64,000 bases of DNA. It comes from Crocodylus rhombifer (taxonomy: Eukaryota > Chordata > Crocodylia > Crocodylidae). Where the stretch lies: the NCBI GenBank assembly GCA_038503035.1, contig JAVSML010024697.1:1-64000 (forward strand), read 5' to 3'. Positions 1-12,502 of this stretch are shown one piece after another. The translations under genes and the position numbers were made by a program. The number at the start of each line of letters is the position of its first letter. Positions within the stretch are counted from its first letter, which is position 1. The notes beneath the pieces were generated by a model. It had not been told where the DNA came from. It was given only the letters and a program-made list of their open reading frames with translations, and made no database searches.

Positions 1-1150
1 AATGGGATTAAACTGAGACTGTAACAGTATTTTAAATTAACATCTTTTTATCTCACTGACTTCGGATTCAGTGAGAGTTTATGCTCCCCTTTTTACATTT
101 CAAAACAATTTGCTGTTAAGTTATTTTAATCAGTTAAAATACAAAAAGTACATACACAGTCACCCCAGTGGATCACAGCCTGTAGTACTTGCAAGTATTG
201 ACAGCATAAAGAAAGCAGGATCAGGCCCAAGTATAAAAGATATTTGTGCTCCCTATTGGCTAACCAAAGGATATCAAAGACTTCTTGGGGAAATGCCATA
301 TCCCTCTGTTTATTGGATCTTTCACTCAGAAGAATTACTTTGACTATTAAAAGTTCTTCATCACAATTTCACACTAGCATCAAGTTATTTGAAAATGTGT
401 CAGTAGGAACTTGGAGCTTTACTAAAAGCTTTATGCCACGTTACTTTTTAGAAAGGTCAGTTTTGAGATTTGCCATTGAAATGCAATTTATTTCGTTAGT
501 GTTTTAACAGCACAATAAATGCTTATGGCACTTGGAAGAACAATTAATAAACATAGGGAAATCTACAAGATTTAACACTGCAACTCAAGAAAACTCAAGA
601 AACCAACAAGATGAGTTACCAGACTGATAGAAGTGAATGATTATTTATCTAAAAAGGTTAGAGTTTTTAAGTTTTAAATTGGATTTTAATTTTGTTATTT
701 AAATAAGTGTACTAAATACATTATAAAAAGGGGTTTTATTTTTAATGAAATACGAGGTCAATACAAAGTATATCAGGGAATAAACTTGTTATTTCATTAC
801 TTAAAATTACAATTATTAAATTATAATTTTATATTTATTACAATGGTGTAAATATGGTGAATCCAGAAATGTCTACCAAAAACTACAGCCCATGTGCTTT
901 TCTATAAGGAAAAAAGAAAAGAAAAGAGGGGAAAAAAGGGAGGTAAAAGGTATCTAACTTTTGAGATCAAGCCATTACTGTATTAAGAGCTTAATTCTGA
1001 GAGGGACCTATGGGCTGTGCTACAGGGCTCAAGAGACTGGCAGAGTCATCAGGAGTTAGCACCTGGTTTCTGACTTGATAATCCTCATGAGATGTTACTG
1101 TGTTGTCTCAACTCACTGTGGACCCAGAAGTCCTATTTTATAGTTTCTCC
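1..1150. other. Upstream AT-rich sequence, nothing recognised
   Basis: AT-rich with scattered stop codons on both strands. The two short open frames at 71-507 lack splice signals or familiar motifs. No repeat family was recognised. Confidence 0.6.
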
Positions 1151-1194
1151 CTCCCTGTCTGTGTCCACATGAGCAGAGGTGAGCATTTGCAGCA

Positions 1195-1345
1195 GCACAA
1201 GTAGTAACGGCACAAATCTGTGTTGCTACTTAGCACCACAGTGCACAGTGGCAATATGTAGGGGGTGCACGGGGGTACATGTGCACCCTCTGTAAGGCCA
1301 CGCTCCCCACTTAGGCGTGCCCCCCCCTGCGAGCGCCGGCTGGAA
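1195..1345 (+). repeat. MITE-like repeat family A, diverged copy
   Basis: The stretch around GGCACAAATCTGTGTTGCTA (from about 1209) resembles GGCACAAATATGTCGCTAT near 48490 and GGCACAACTATGTGCTGCT near 31141. All three sit in GC-rich islands within AT-rich DNA. This is the most diverged copy, and its limits are uncertain. Confidence 0.4.
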
Positions 1346-2379
1346 TGAAGCAGTGGATGAAGTGGCTGCAGCCACTTCTGGGAACTCTGCGGCCGCTTTC
1401 AGGTGACTGCGATCAGCCGCGGGGGTTCCCCAGTTGGCGAGATTGGGCATGGGGAGACCCCCTTCCAGTCAGTGAGATTTGGTTGCTGACTGGTCACTGG
1501 TGGCCCCGTCTCAGATGGCACCCTGCACCCCAGTTAGCCAGGGAGCAGAACACGGGAGAGGCACTGCAGAACCCCTGTGCTGAGGCACCCTGTGCCCCCA
1601 TACAGTGGAGCAAAAAGCCCTGTGGCTGTGGCCTCCACTTTGGCATGCTTTCTGCTACTTTTTTCTTCCAGGTTCTTTTTTGCTACTGGGAAATCTCAGT
1701 AGGAGATTTTGCCCCAGTGCTGCAAATTAGCAATGCTGTACACAGTTTAACGTGCAAGATGTGCGATTAATTTGTGGTGCTACAAACCACACTTGCCTGC
1801 ATGTTTGGATCCGGCCTTGAGTCCCGATTTGACTACGTTCTCAAGTTTATATAGAAATTTATACATCTAAAAACATTTAAGGTTTTTTGTTTCATTAATA
1901 TAAATCATATTGATTATGCTGTTTAACAATATACCCTTAGAACAGAAAGCAAACCATAAGCAATGTTCAGCAAGTGCATGGGATACCAGTATTGTGGTGT
2001 TAGCACCCTGAAATAGATGCGCTCCCATTATTTTCAAGGATTTTAATAGTCAGTTTCTGGGCTGCTAAAAATGACAAGAGCTAGTCAGTTGTGGAGTTGC
2101 TATTTGAAGTTTTGAAACTGAGGAGAGAGAGAGCACTGCAAGCCATGCTATTAGAAGAACAGCCATCGCAATACCAGCTATGAGAAAGAAACCTTTAAAA
2201 TGACAACTAGTCTAGTAGCAGCCCGTTAACAGCTGTTTCCATTTATCAATTTCTGTACTGTTAACTGGAATACAAGTTACATTACAAAGTAAGGAGTGAG
2301 ACTGAGCGATTCTATGCAAATAACAAATATGGATTATGTAAATAATAGGCAAACATTGGGACTCCAGAAGCCAGGAAAG

Positions 2380-2465
2380 ATTTGAATCTTACAGACTAAT
2401 AAAAACAGAGATGCATAAGCTTTCCTAAGCAGAAGCTTACTTCACCAGATATGAAGATCCTGTCC
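2380..2465 (-). repeat. Interspersed repeat family B (GAAAGCTT type), copy 1
   Basis: Read on the - strand, the segment has the order GTGAAGTAAG, then GGAAAGCTTATGC, then TTAGTCTG. This matches the order GACGAAGG, GAAAGCTTGC, TTGGTCTAATAAAAG at 61546-61625. Similar sequences are common in turtle and crocodilian genomes. Confidence 0.5.
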
Positions 2466-2951
2466 CTTCTTTGCATCTTATGAAATAAACTGATGTTTCT
2501 GACAGTTTACACATCTGTTTTAATTAGTCTATAATTATATGATGCAAAAAAATCAGTCCCATCTTCTGCCTGATTTTAGATAACGTGGCTGTCTGTCTCT
2601 AAACATTGGGAGTTTTATTGTGTTTTGCAGTGAAACAGATTCTGTATTTACCTGGCACTTAAATGGATTAAGTCAACCTACCCTGATTAATAATAACAAT
2701 AATAAAATATTTTTAAAATATTACTTCCGAATGACAGGACCAAACAGCCAGAGAGAATGCTACAATTACAGGAAGATGAAAAAATAGATACATAGTAGAG
2801 TTCCTTAGTTAATCTTTATTTTCAGTCTCACCTATATTTCCCCTTCTAGTTTCAGTAGTTGTTATTTTTAATATGCCTAATTCTACAAGATGCTTTTCCC
2901 ACTTCATGTCTCCTGGATCTTTGCCACCCACAGTGCACTATACATGTAGGG

Positions 2952-4527
2952 CAAAGGTTCTCAACCTTTCCAGATTCAAGGGACCTGTAGCAGGACAGGC
3001 CCTGGGACAGCCATGGCACCCCCCAGAGTCATCCCAATCCTGTCCATACCCCTGGTCCTCTATATAAACCCTACTTGTTCCTCTCTCCTGCTATGCCTCA
3101 ATGACCCTTTGTTATTAATTGGGGAGCTGCCCCTGAGTCCTTGAATGCTCTCACTGGCCTTTACCAATCTAACAGACCCCTCAGAATCTCTGGATCCTTG
3201 GTTCACTGGCTCCATGCTGCTCTGTTCTCCATAGGTGTCCGTTTTCACCCTGGTGGACCTACTGGTGCCCAGCTGGCACTGTGTGCCAGTGATCACCACC
3301 TATGGCCCAAATGGTTCTTATTTAAGCCTTGGGACTTTTGATCATGGCCTCCTGTACCCCTACAGTCATGCCCATGTCTTGCAGATGTTACTCTGGCCAC
3401 AATTTAGTTATTTTGTAGAGGCCTCAGTCAATCCTCTTGCTTTGGCCCTGCTTTTGCCTGTCTAGCTGTAGGCTTCCAGCCCTGACCCACTGATTTCAGT
3501 CCAGCTCTTTCAGCCTCAGCCCTCTCTGGGTATCTGCTCTCTAGGCCCTGTCTTATGCCTTGTCTCAACCACCCTGCAATCTCTGACCAAAAGCAAGGCT
3601 GCTCTCAGCCCAGCCCCTTCCCCAGCATCTCTGACCAGGACAAAGCTGCTCTTGGTTCAGCCCAGCCCTCCATGGCATCTCTGACCCAGGTCAAGGCTGC
3701 TCACAGTTCTCCCTCCTTCTAGAGTGTTTGGTCTTCTAACCCATGTAGCCACCAGGTCCTGAACCCTGGAAGGGCTCTGTGTTGGGGGTCCCTGAAGCAC
3801 CCCTATGGCCTCCAATCTACCACTTACAGCCATATCCAGTTGCCTATTCTAAAACTAGAACAAAATAAAACCCACAAGCAGCTGCTTCAAACTCAAAATC
3901 TCCACCGCTGGGGCATCATACCACTTCCCATTCTCTGGCTCCCTCTGCCTTAGGAGTACCTTGCATTTTCTGTTGCTCCTTTTCCCCCAGTCTAAAATGG
4001 CAAGAGCTCCTCTCTCAGCAGAGCTCCAGGCAACACTACGGCTGTGTCTCAGAAACCCAGGTTAATTCCCCTGGGCTCCTCCCTGTTCCAGTCAGGTGTT
4101 CTCTTGACCAATGGCAGGTGTGTCCCCTCACCTTAATGGACAGCTTACTACCTAGGCTGAAGTTGTTCCCTTGCTGCCTTCTGTACTGCAGTTAACTGCA
4201 CTTCAACTGTCTGGGGCTCTTTCTGCTGCAGTCTTTCCTGTAAACTAACAGGAGCCCCAGGCTTCCTGTTACAGCACCCCTTAGAAATTGCTAGCTTTTT
4301 GACTCTAGAAAAATAATGGAGAAATTCTTTTGTTGCAGAGAACTCAGAAAGCCCACAATAGGTCAGCATGTTTTTGACACTATGGATTCCTATTTGAAAT
4401 CTCTTTGGGTTTATCTTGTGAATCATCTTTGTACATCTAACAGTGCTAACATAGCATGGCTCCCTATGGGACCCTTGAAAGGATCTCAAAGCACCACATT
4501 CCATGGCACCCTGACTGAGAATCACTG
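2952..4527. mobile_element. hAT-type DNA transposon, about 1.58 kb, non-coding
   Basis: The left end CAAAGGTTCTCAACC is close to the CAGTGGTTCTCAA ends of hAT-Charlie elements. The right end TGAGAATCACTG is its inverted counterpart. Flanks ATGTAGGG (2944-2951) and ATGTAGGA (4528-4535) form an 8-base target duplication with one mismatch, the hAT length. No transposase is recognisable inside. A segment near 4370-4430 recurs at about 26905-26955. Confidence 0.7.
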
Positions 4528-4759
4528 ATGTAGGAAAATGCAACAAGGGAAATGGTGGGCATCCGGGAATGTAGTAGGTGGGCAGGGCTGGGGCCAGAGC
4601 TAGGCTCACAGGGCAGTAACCCCCACCCGCCTATCCTGGGAGTTTTGGTGAGGTGTTGTAGGCTGTGGGGGAAGAGGTGCTGACCCAACCCACAACAGCT
4701 CATCAGAACTCCCTAAGTGGCCCTCCAGCCAAAATTATTGCCTGCCTCTGTCTTAAGTC

Positions 4760-5090
4760 CACAGCATCACAGAGTTGGGAAGGACCTCAGAGATCATCTA
4801 GTTTCCTCCTTGCACCGATCCAGAATTTGTTGTTCCCAGGTCCTCCCAGACAGGTGCTTGTTGAGACTTTTCTTGGAAACCTCCAATGAGGCAAGCTTCC
4901 CTGGCCAGCTTGCTTCATTGTCCATCCTGCATTTTGTGGGTGGCACATTTATTAAAATCCACTGGACACAACTGGGGGGGCTCAAAAATGGCCTTATAAT
5001 CATCAAGCTTCTGCCAGTAACAAATTTTTCCTCCCTGGACTTCCTTTCATTAACTATTTCTCCTTTTTCTCCATAGGATGTAAAGCCAAC
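4760..5090 (-). mobile_element. CR1 LINE 3' end, old copy
   Basis: Read on the - strand, this is a typical CR1 3' terminal region. The + strand shows ATCACAGAGTTGGGAAGGAC followed by a CTCAGAGATCATCTAG tract, the familiar avian/reptilian CR1 tail in reverse. Short and without reverse transcriptase. Confidence 0.7.
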
Positions 5091-5569
5091 CCACTGACAG
5101 TGCAGAATTGGGCATACAAACTGAACATTTAAATATGCAGGACAGAGAAGCTAGAAAGAACCATTACTGACTTCTGCAAGAATGCCCTGAAAATCAGCTT
5201 CTTTCAGGAGCAAAGTTTCCTAACCTGAGGCTAATCCCACAGGGGTGAGATGCAAGACACAGACAGCACCAACTCCCTGTCGCAGTGCCTCTGCTGATGT
5301 TTCTGCAGGTGGATCTTTGACCCTCTGCTGAAGTTTCCTGCAGACTCATCTCTTCCCTACCATTAGAAGTAACATCATCCCAGAGCTGATGAGCACATCC
5401 AAATGGCTGTTGCCATTGCCGTTCATATCTCTGCCTTGCAAGTAACATCTATCTGCAGCACAGCGAGGTTCCAGGGATGCTGCCTGAGCAGTTAAGGAGC
5501 TGGTTCTCTTGAGGCTCTAAGAAGTAGCCGTTTCATGTGACCCTGTATAGGTAATCAAGGAACAGCTCC

Positions 5570-7330
5570 CTACTTAATATAAACAGTGTCTTTATTATAG
5601 CAGTTTCCTACACAGCTATTACAGGGCCTACTGTTCTTCCCCTGCCTCTCTAACTCTCATTTTTCCAGTGTCCTCCCCTCACTTCCTGTTCCTCTTTTGC
5701 ACTCCTCCTTTCTCCTGCTGCTGGTTTTGCCTCTGAGATCCACACAAATTGTTACAGTAGCAATCACTTGTCTCTTTTCATGAGGGTAGAATGTGTGTGC
5801 AGACCTGCAGCTGTAGCCTCCTATGCACTCCCTGTACCAGAACCACCACTCCTGCTAGCGGTTCTCCAGCTGCTTTCTAGGTCTAATCCTCCCCAGCAGT
5901 GCCCCCCACCCCTTGATGCTACATAGCTCCACCTTTCACCCAGACAACACCAAGACACTGGGTCCCTCTGCTTCTCTGTAAGTTATGTAGCAGACTTCCC
6001 TTTCAGACCTTAGGTTGAGCCCCAGGCTTGAGATCCTGCTGTTTTGCTTGGTGGAGCCCATCCACCAATCAGGAGGCAGCAAGAGAAATGAACTCACACC
6101 CCTTTCCTGTGGGGAGGGGGAGAAGAGTTTCCCTGGACTTGATTGGAGACTGCAACACTGTCAGGTTTGGGCAGTATAAAAAGACTGGAGAGTATAAAAG
6201 AAGCTGCGTGCCCAGCATGCAGGATCAGGGACGGAGAAGAGAGCAGAGTGGGGCTTAGAAGACCTGGGGAGAGCTGCTCAGCAGAGTGAAGCAATAGCCC
6301 AGAAGAGCCTCTGAAGACTTCTATCAGCGGGGAGCTGTGGATGGCTCCAGCTCTCAGTGCGCAGCACAGCACCGTGTCTGGAACCTGGGAGGTGTGTGAG
6401 GTGGTGCGGGTCTGCAACCTTTGGCATGTGGCCACAGACAAGGTGCACAGGCTGGTGCACAGATCAGGATCTTTGGAGCTGCTTGGGTAGCTCAGGTCCC
6501 CAACCCTTGCACGAGGCCAGGAGCTGAGAGCAGGAAGCGCTGCATGGAAGGTGAGACACCCTGGGAGCCACTTGAGGTGGCTGGGGTCTACAGCTGCTGA
6601 TACGGGGCAGCGGCTCAGTGCAGATGACACTGCCCAGGGGGTCCAAGAGCAGGCTAAGCCCCGGTGCTGCACAGGCTGTCTGGGCCTCCAACCCCTAGCA
6701 CAAGGCAAAGTGCCCACTACATTCAGCTGTGCCTGTGGCCCTAAGCCAGACTGCGGCAGCAGAGTCAGGCGGCAAAAAACCCAGCAGGGAACAGACTTCG
6801 ACCTGGAGGATGGGAGGTAACCCTCTGGGACTGTGGAGTACTAAGTTACCCTAGAGAGAGGGTCCCCACAGAGGATGGACCCCCAGGGTTGTGCAGGGGC
6901 ACCACATGGGCTGCTCTTGGGTGATAGCTGGGGGGAGGGGGGCACTTAGGAGTCTTTGGGGTCTCCCTCTCCTCTTCTTTCCCCCCACCTCCTCTCCTGT
7001 AGTGGTACCTTGGGAGTGGGGCCCCTGCCCTGGAGGGCACCTAGGTAGTCTAAGGATTGCTTGTTATATTTGTAGACTGTGCCTTACAGCTTATGCGAAT
7101 AAGTTGAAGTAATAGTTTGTATATTTATAGAGTTATATGGTTACCCAGTCAATACCCTTTGTTCTGGGTTGTTCTATTGTTCATCTGTATTTTGGGTGTG
7201 CGCGTGTGTGCACACGTGTGTGTGCGCGTGCGCGCTTACCCTTTTAACGGTTTTGTTGTAATAATACAGTTATATATAGTTAAGTAATTGATTGACTGGG
7301 CCCTGCCAATAATTCCTTCAACTGTAGACC
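5570..7330 (+). mobile_element. Probable LTR or promoter-like repeat block
   Basis: A CCAAT box (about 6066) and two TATA motifs (GTATAAAAAG near 6175, GTATAAAAG near 6193) are followed by a GC-rich transcribed-looking segment. An AT-rich tail with AATAATACAG near 7260 comes later. The layout resembles an endogenous retroviral LTR with U3, R and U5. I could not find paired ends or target duplications, so the limits are guesses. Confidence 0.35.
7193..7236. repeat. (GT/GC)n alternating purine-pyrimidine tract
   Basis: About 44 bases of strictly alternating purine/pyrimidine (GTGTGCGCGTGTGTGCACAC and similar), a classic candidate for left-handed Z-DNA. Confidence 0.85.
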
Positions 7331-9394
7331 TGGGCTACAGTTATAAGTGCTAGTGGTATGTAGCATTCACTATTGTGGTGCCTGACCTGGAAGAGTTTTC
7401 CCCTGCAGAAAAGCCCCAGTGATCTTGCATCTTTGTTTGGAAGCTCGGTATGGAAGCTGCTACAGGCTGGAAACAGCTTTCAGCTTGGATGAGATGTACA
7501 TGATTTCAGAACACCCTATTTTGTGGCAGCTCCAACCTAGGAGCTCATAGGGGATATTTAAACTAATTAACTTTTAAAAAACTAATGATTTTAAAACACA
7601 GTCTCAGGCAGAATGCCTCCAGATTTTTAACTTTTGCAGTCTGCAATAGTCATGCTGGGTGAAGGAAAAGGAAGGCCATGGAAGCACGAATAGATTCATA
7701 GATGTTAGGGTCAGAAAGGACTTCTATAGATCATTGAGTCTGACCCCCTGCATAGGCAGGACATAGTGCTGGGTTCAGATGACCCCAGCCAGATGCCCAT
7801 CCAATCTTCTTTTGAAGACCCCCACGGTAGGGGAGAGCACCACCTCCCTTGGGAGCCCATTCCAAATTTTGGCCACTCTAACTGTGAAGTTCTTCCTAAT
7901 ATCCAGTCTAAATCTGCTCTCTGCTAGCTTATGGCCATTATTTCTTGTGACTCCCAGGGGCGCCTTGGTGAGTAGGGCCTCACCAATTCCCTTCTGCACC
8001 CCCATGATGAATTTACAGGCCGCCACAAGGTCGCCTCTCAACGTTCTCTTGCGGAGGCTGAAGAGGTCCAGGTGCCGTAGTCTCTCCTCATAGGGCTTGG
8101 CTTGCAAGCCCTTAACCATACAAGCAGCCCTTCTCTGGACCCTCTCCAGGTTATCCACATCACTCTTGACTTGTGGCACCCAGAACTGCACGCAGTATTC
8201 CAGCTGCGGTCCGACCAGTGCCCGATAGAGGGGAAGTATCACCTCCTTGGCTCTGTTTGTCATGCATCTGCTGATGCATGATAAAGTGCAGTTAGCTTTG
8301 CTGATGATTTCGTCTCACTGATGACTCGTGTTCATCTTAGAGTCTACTAGGACTCCTACATCCCTTTCTGCTTCTGTGCTGCTGAGCAGGTCATTTCCTA
8401 GGCAGTAGGTGTGCTGGACATTTTTCCTCCCTAGGTGCAGCACTTTGCATTTCCTTGTTAAATTGCATTCTACTGTTTTCTGCTCATTTGTCCAACCTGT
8501 CCAGGTCTGTCTGTAGTTGTTCCCTGCCCTCTGGTGTGTCCACTTCTCCCCACAGTTTTGTATCATCTGCAAACTTGGACAGAGCACACATCACTCCCCC
8601 TTCCAAGTCACCAATGAAGACATCGAAGAGTATTGGTTCAAGGACTGATCCCTGTGGGACCCCACTACCCACTCCCTTCCAGGTCAATACTGACCCATCT
8701 ACCACCACTCTGGGTACGACCCTCTAGCCAATTTGCCACACAATGGACTGTGTACTCATCCAAGTCACAGCCTCTTAACTTGTTCACCAGAATGGGGTGG
8801 GATACCATATCAAAGGCCTTCCTGAAGTGTAAGTAAACAATGTCAACCCTTACTCCTGCGTCCAGGTGTTTTGTAACCTGATCATAAAAAGAGACCAGAT
8901 TAGTCTGGCATGATCTACCTGCTACAAACCCATGCTGGTTTCCCTGCAGCATAACTTTTCCTGCTAGGCTGTCACATATATGAGCCTTAATCTTTTCAAA
9001 GACTTTGTCAAGGATGGAGGTGAGACTGACTGGCCTATAGTTGCCTGGATCCTCCTTCCTCCCCTTCTTGAAAATAGGGACCACACTGGCCCTTTTCCAG
9101 TCCTCCAGGACCTGGTCCATGCTCCACGAGTGCTCAAATATTCTTGCCAGTGGCTGTGCAATGATATCAGCCAGTGCCTTCAGTATCCTTGGATGGAGCT
9201 CATCTGGGCCTGCAGACTAAACGCATTCAGCCCTTCCAAGTGACTCTGCACCATCTCGGGGTCAGTGCTTGGTAGTCTGGCATCCAGTGCTGCCTCTCTA
9301 CAATCCCATTGTGGGACTTGTCTTGCCCCTCATTTAGGAACACTGAGGCAAAGAACTCATCGAGGAGTTCAGCCTTATCCTCCCTGTCTGTCAC

Positions 9395-10541
9395 TGTAGC
9401 AGGGTGACCTTAGGGGTGCCGTGACCTCCCCTAACGCCCCTGCCTACCGTGCCAAATCTGGTTTAAATGCACCCTCTTTATCTAGCCCGCCACGTCTTTG
9501 ATGTTAATATGTTCAAGGGAGGCTGCCCCGGACTCGTCTTTGTGCCTGCCTGTCTCACCTTGCGGCTCTCGCCCGCATCGAGGCCTGTCTCCCGCGGCTC
9601 TCGCCCTCCCTGGGGCCTTGCCTCTGTACCGTCGCCCTGCACTGGGCCTCGCGGCTCTTGCTGTCCGCACCGGGGCCTGCCTCGCCCCGTGGGCCTCACA
9701 GCCCTCACTGGGGTCTGTCTCCCTGCGGGCCTGCCTCTATATTAATTGCCTGTGCCGGGGCCTCTCTTATACTGCTGCCCCAACCGGGGCCTGGCGCCTC
9801 GTGCTCTCGCCTCCAACCAGGGCCTGCGCCTCGCGCTTCCCACAAATCAGGGCTCAGGCGGCATTGGCCTTACCTGGCCCCCAGACCTCCTTCTTGGGTC
9901 TTACGCCCACTGGGCTCCGGCAGCCTCAGCCTTACCTGGCCCTAGACCCACCTTCTTGGGTCTTATGCCTCACTGGGGCTTCTTGCATGCGCCCACACTG
10001 AGCTCCTCCCGATGCTGCCCACACTGGGGCCAGGGTCGGGACACCCCAAAATGCAGCGCCACTCTCTGACGCTAGGAATCCCCACCACTACTGGGGAGCT
10101 CTTATGAGGCCTCCTCCACCCCTACAGCCTCGCCTGGTCCTCCGGTGTTATACAACAACCACAAAACAAAACCCTCACACTCCTGTGTTTATAACATAAA
10201 TTCCAAACCAACTGGCTATCCATAACTCCATTCATATCCCTACTACAGTTTTCCTCCACCCAGTATCATCAGGCAGACACTGCTCAGACCATCAGGCTGC
10301 GCTGCTCTGCTCTGCTCTGCTCTGCTCTGCTCTGCTCCAGCAGAGCTCCCTCTTCCTCTACTGCCAGAGGGAAACTGACTCTGGCCTCAGCCTGGCTTGT
10401 TTATAAAAGACGGGCCCTGCCCCCTTCTGGTCAGCTGACTAGACTGGTTGTCTTGGCAGCCCACACCTGTGCTGCCCTGGTGAGTGGCAGCTGAGCCCAT
10501 ATTCCTGTTATCAGTAGCAGGCACCTTAGTGCCCTGCTATA
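9395..10541. mobile_element. 1,147-bp terminal-repeat element inserted in the CR1 (solo-LTR-like)
   Basis: The ends TGTAGCAGGG and CCCTGCTATA are inverted copies with one mismatch, and the similarity extends inward to about 22 bases (GGTGCC on both sides). Flanks are a perfect GTCAC duplication (9390-9394 and 10542-10546). CR1 sequence resumes exactly on either side. A TG...TA border and 5-base duplication suit a solo LTR (TG...CA with one change); the longer inverted ends also allow a DNA transposon. It contains a (TCTGC)n tract at about 10305-10336. Confidence 0.75.
10305..10336. repeat. (TCTGC)n microsatellite
   Basis: Six to seven tandem CTCTG/TCTGC units inside the 9395-10541 element. 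Confidence 0.9.
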
Positions 10542-12130
10542 GTCACCAATTGCTTTTGCCCATTCAGTAATGGTCCTATTCCATCCTAGGCCTTCCTTTT
10601 ACTCCCTATGTATCTGAAAAATATTTTTTTGTTATCCTTAACTTGGGATGCCATCCTTAGCTCCACGGTAGCTTTGGCCTTTCTAACTGCCTCCCTACAA
10701 CTGCGAGTAACTCCTCTTTAGTAATCTCTCCTTGTTTCTACTGCTTATGCCCCCTTTTTGTCCTTAGGCTGCTCTGGATTTCTCTGGTCAGCCAAGGAAG
10801 CCTCTTGGGCCCTTTCCCCCTTTTCCCCTGCATCAGGATCATCTCCCTCTGTACCCGAAGGATCGTTTCCTTAAGGCACAGCCACCCTTCTTGGGCTCCC
10901 ATCTCACCAAATCTCTTACTCTGCAGTGCATCGTTGACTAAAGTCTAGTACTTTCACCCTACCCACTCTACGCCTTATGATGAATGCTATTATTTGGTGG
11001 TCACTGTCCCCCAGGTGACCACTGACCTGTAGGTCCCCTACCATGTCATCCCCTGTTGCCAATACCAGGTCCAGTAAGGCATCCCCCCTAGTGGGACCTT
11101 GTACTTCCTGTGTCAGGTGGAGGTCCTGCACACAGGATAGGAACCTGCGTGAACGGTGGGAATTTGCTGTCTGTGTCTCCCAGCAGATGTCAGGGTAACT
11201 TAGGTCCCCCATGACTACTGCCTCCCTAGTCTTTATGGTTTCTGAGAGCTGCCTCAGGAGTTCCAAATCTAGTTCTTTCCCTTGGTGTGGGGGGTCTGTA
11301 GCAGACCCCTACCACCAAATCCTTTTCTCCTTGACCTCCCTGTATCCTAACCCACAATTCTTCTACTTCTTCCTCCTCTGATTCTGTTTTGATAAGGGTT
11401 AAACGTATAATACTCTTTGACAGAGCACAACTCCTCCCCCTTTCTTCCCCACTCTACCCTTCCTGTACAGCTTATAGCCTTCAATGTGTACTGCCCAGTC
11501 ATGGGTAGAGTCCCCAGATTTCTGTTAATACCACTAAGTCGTAAATGTTTTCTGCAAGCAGGAGTGCCAGTTCATCCTGCTTGCTCCCCATGCTCCTAGC
11601 ATTAGTGTATAGGCACTTGAGCCCTGTGACTGGTGCCTTTGTCGCCCCCCAGCTCTGATGCCCTTATTGCTTACCTGTGCTATACTGCTTGACGTCCCAT
11701 GGAATGCAGGTCCCTGATGATCTCCTTCTTCTGCCTCCCTGTCCCTGTCTGAGCTAGTTTTAAAGCTCGACATAGGAGATCAGCCAACCTGTTGGAGAAA
11801 AGACTTTTACCTTTCGCTGAGAGGTGAAGTCCGTTGCGCCCCAGGATGGAGCCAAATCAAACTTAATAGTTTAAACTAATTTTTATAAAATTCTGAAAAC
11901 ATGATGCAGTCCCCTGGAGTGAGGTACTTCTGTACAACAAAGGTAAATGTATCCCTGGAGAGAATGGTAATTCTTTCCCCCTGATTGCAATATGTGGGGA
12001 AATTAAGATACCAGGAAACCAGGCTCTGTAGCACACTTGGGGGGGGGGGGAACCCTAATATAAACCCTAAAACCTGGTAGCAGGGAGAGAGCAAAGAACT
12101 GGAATTTGCATTCCATATATTGTTCTAATG

Positions 12131-12502
12131 CAGGGGTTCTCAACCATTTTTGAGGTTTTTCTCTGCAGCATGCTCCATGGCCCACCTGTGCCACAACAAG
12201 TGCCTGGCTCCCCAGCCCTACCTGCACAGCCCCAGATGCAGCAGGCAGGGCTCAGTGGTGGGGAGCCCCAGGACCTCACTCATTTGAGCACCAGGAGCGC
12301 AGAGACTCGCCTGCCCGCCTGCAGAACTGCCCACAAGATGAAATCTGTGGGGCCGGCCCCTGCCCCCACCCCTTCCTCATGTCTCACTTTAGCTCCAGAG
12401 GGCTAAGGCAGCTCTTCCCTGTACTGAGCTAGGCAGGTGAACCCCATGAAACCTGCTTGCAGCCACCCAGGGGGCCACAGGTCCCCCTGTTGAGAACTGG
12501 TA
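12131..12502. mobile_element. hAT MITE, 372 bp, with perfect 8-bp target duplication
   Basis: The left end CAGGGGTTCTCAACC and the right end, which reads TACCAGTTCTCAAC on the other strand, are imperfect terminal inverted repeats of the hAT-Charlie type. TTCTAATG occurs immediately outside both ends (12123-12130 and 12503-12510), the 8-base duplication typical of hAT insertion. No transposase inside. Confidence 0.85.

Larger units (their letters stand above)
7690..11850 (-). mobile_element. CR1 LINE with endonuclease and reverse transcriptase, interrupted
   Basis: A - strand non-LTR retrotransposon. The 3' end lies near 7690 with the usual CATAGATT-type tail. Reverse transcriptase runs from about 9120 down to 7775, with the FADD catalytic motif at 8562-8573 and the conserved LQLEYC-type and FSLRKRTLRGD C-terminal blocks. 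The AP-type endonuclease is at 11266-10916 with GDLSYPDICW and the catalytic SDHQII. ORF2 is broken by frameshifts and by the insertion at 9395-10541, so it is inactive. The 5' limit near 11850 is approximate. Confidence 0.88.

Noticed and set aside
6094..6717. 207-residue - strand open frame
   Set aside because: Lies antisense to the TATA/CCAAT-bearing LTR-like block; composition follows GC content and no domain is visible.
8315..9243. Several + strand open frames opposite the CR1 reverse transcriptase
   Set aside because: They are antisense by-products of the LINE coding sequence on the - strand.
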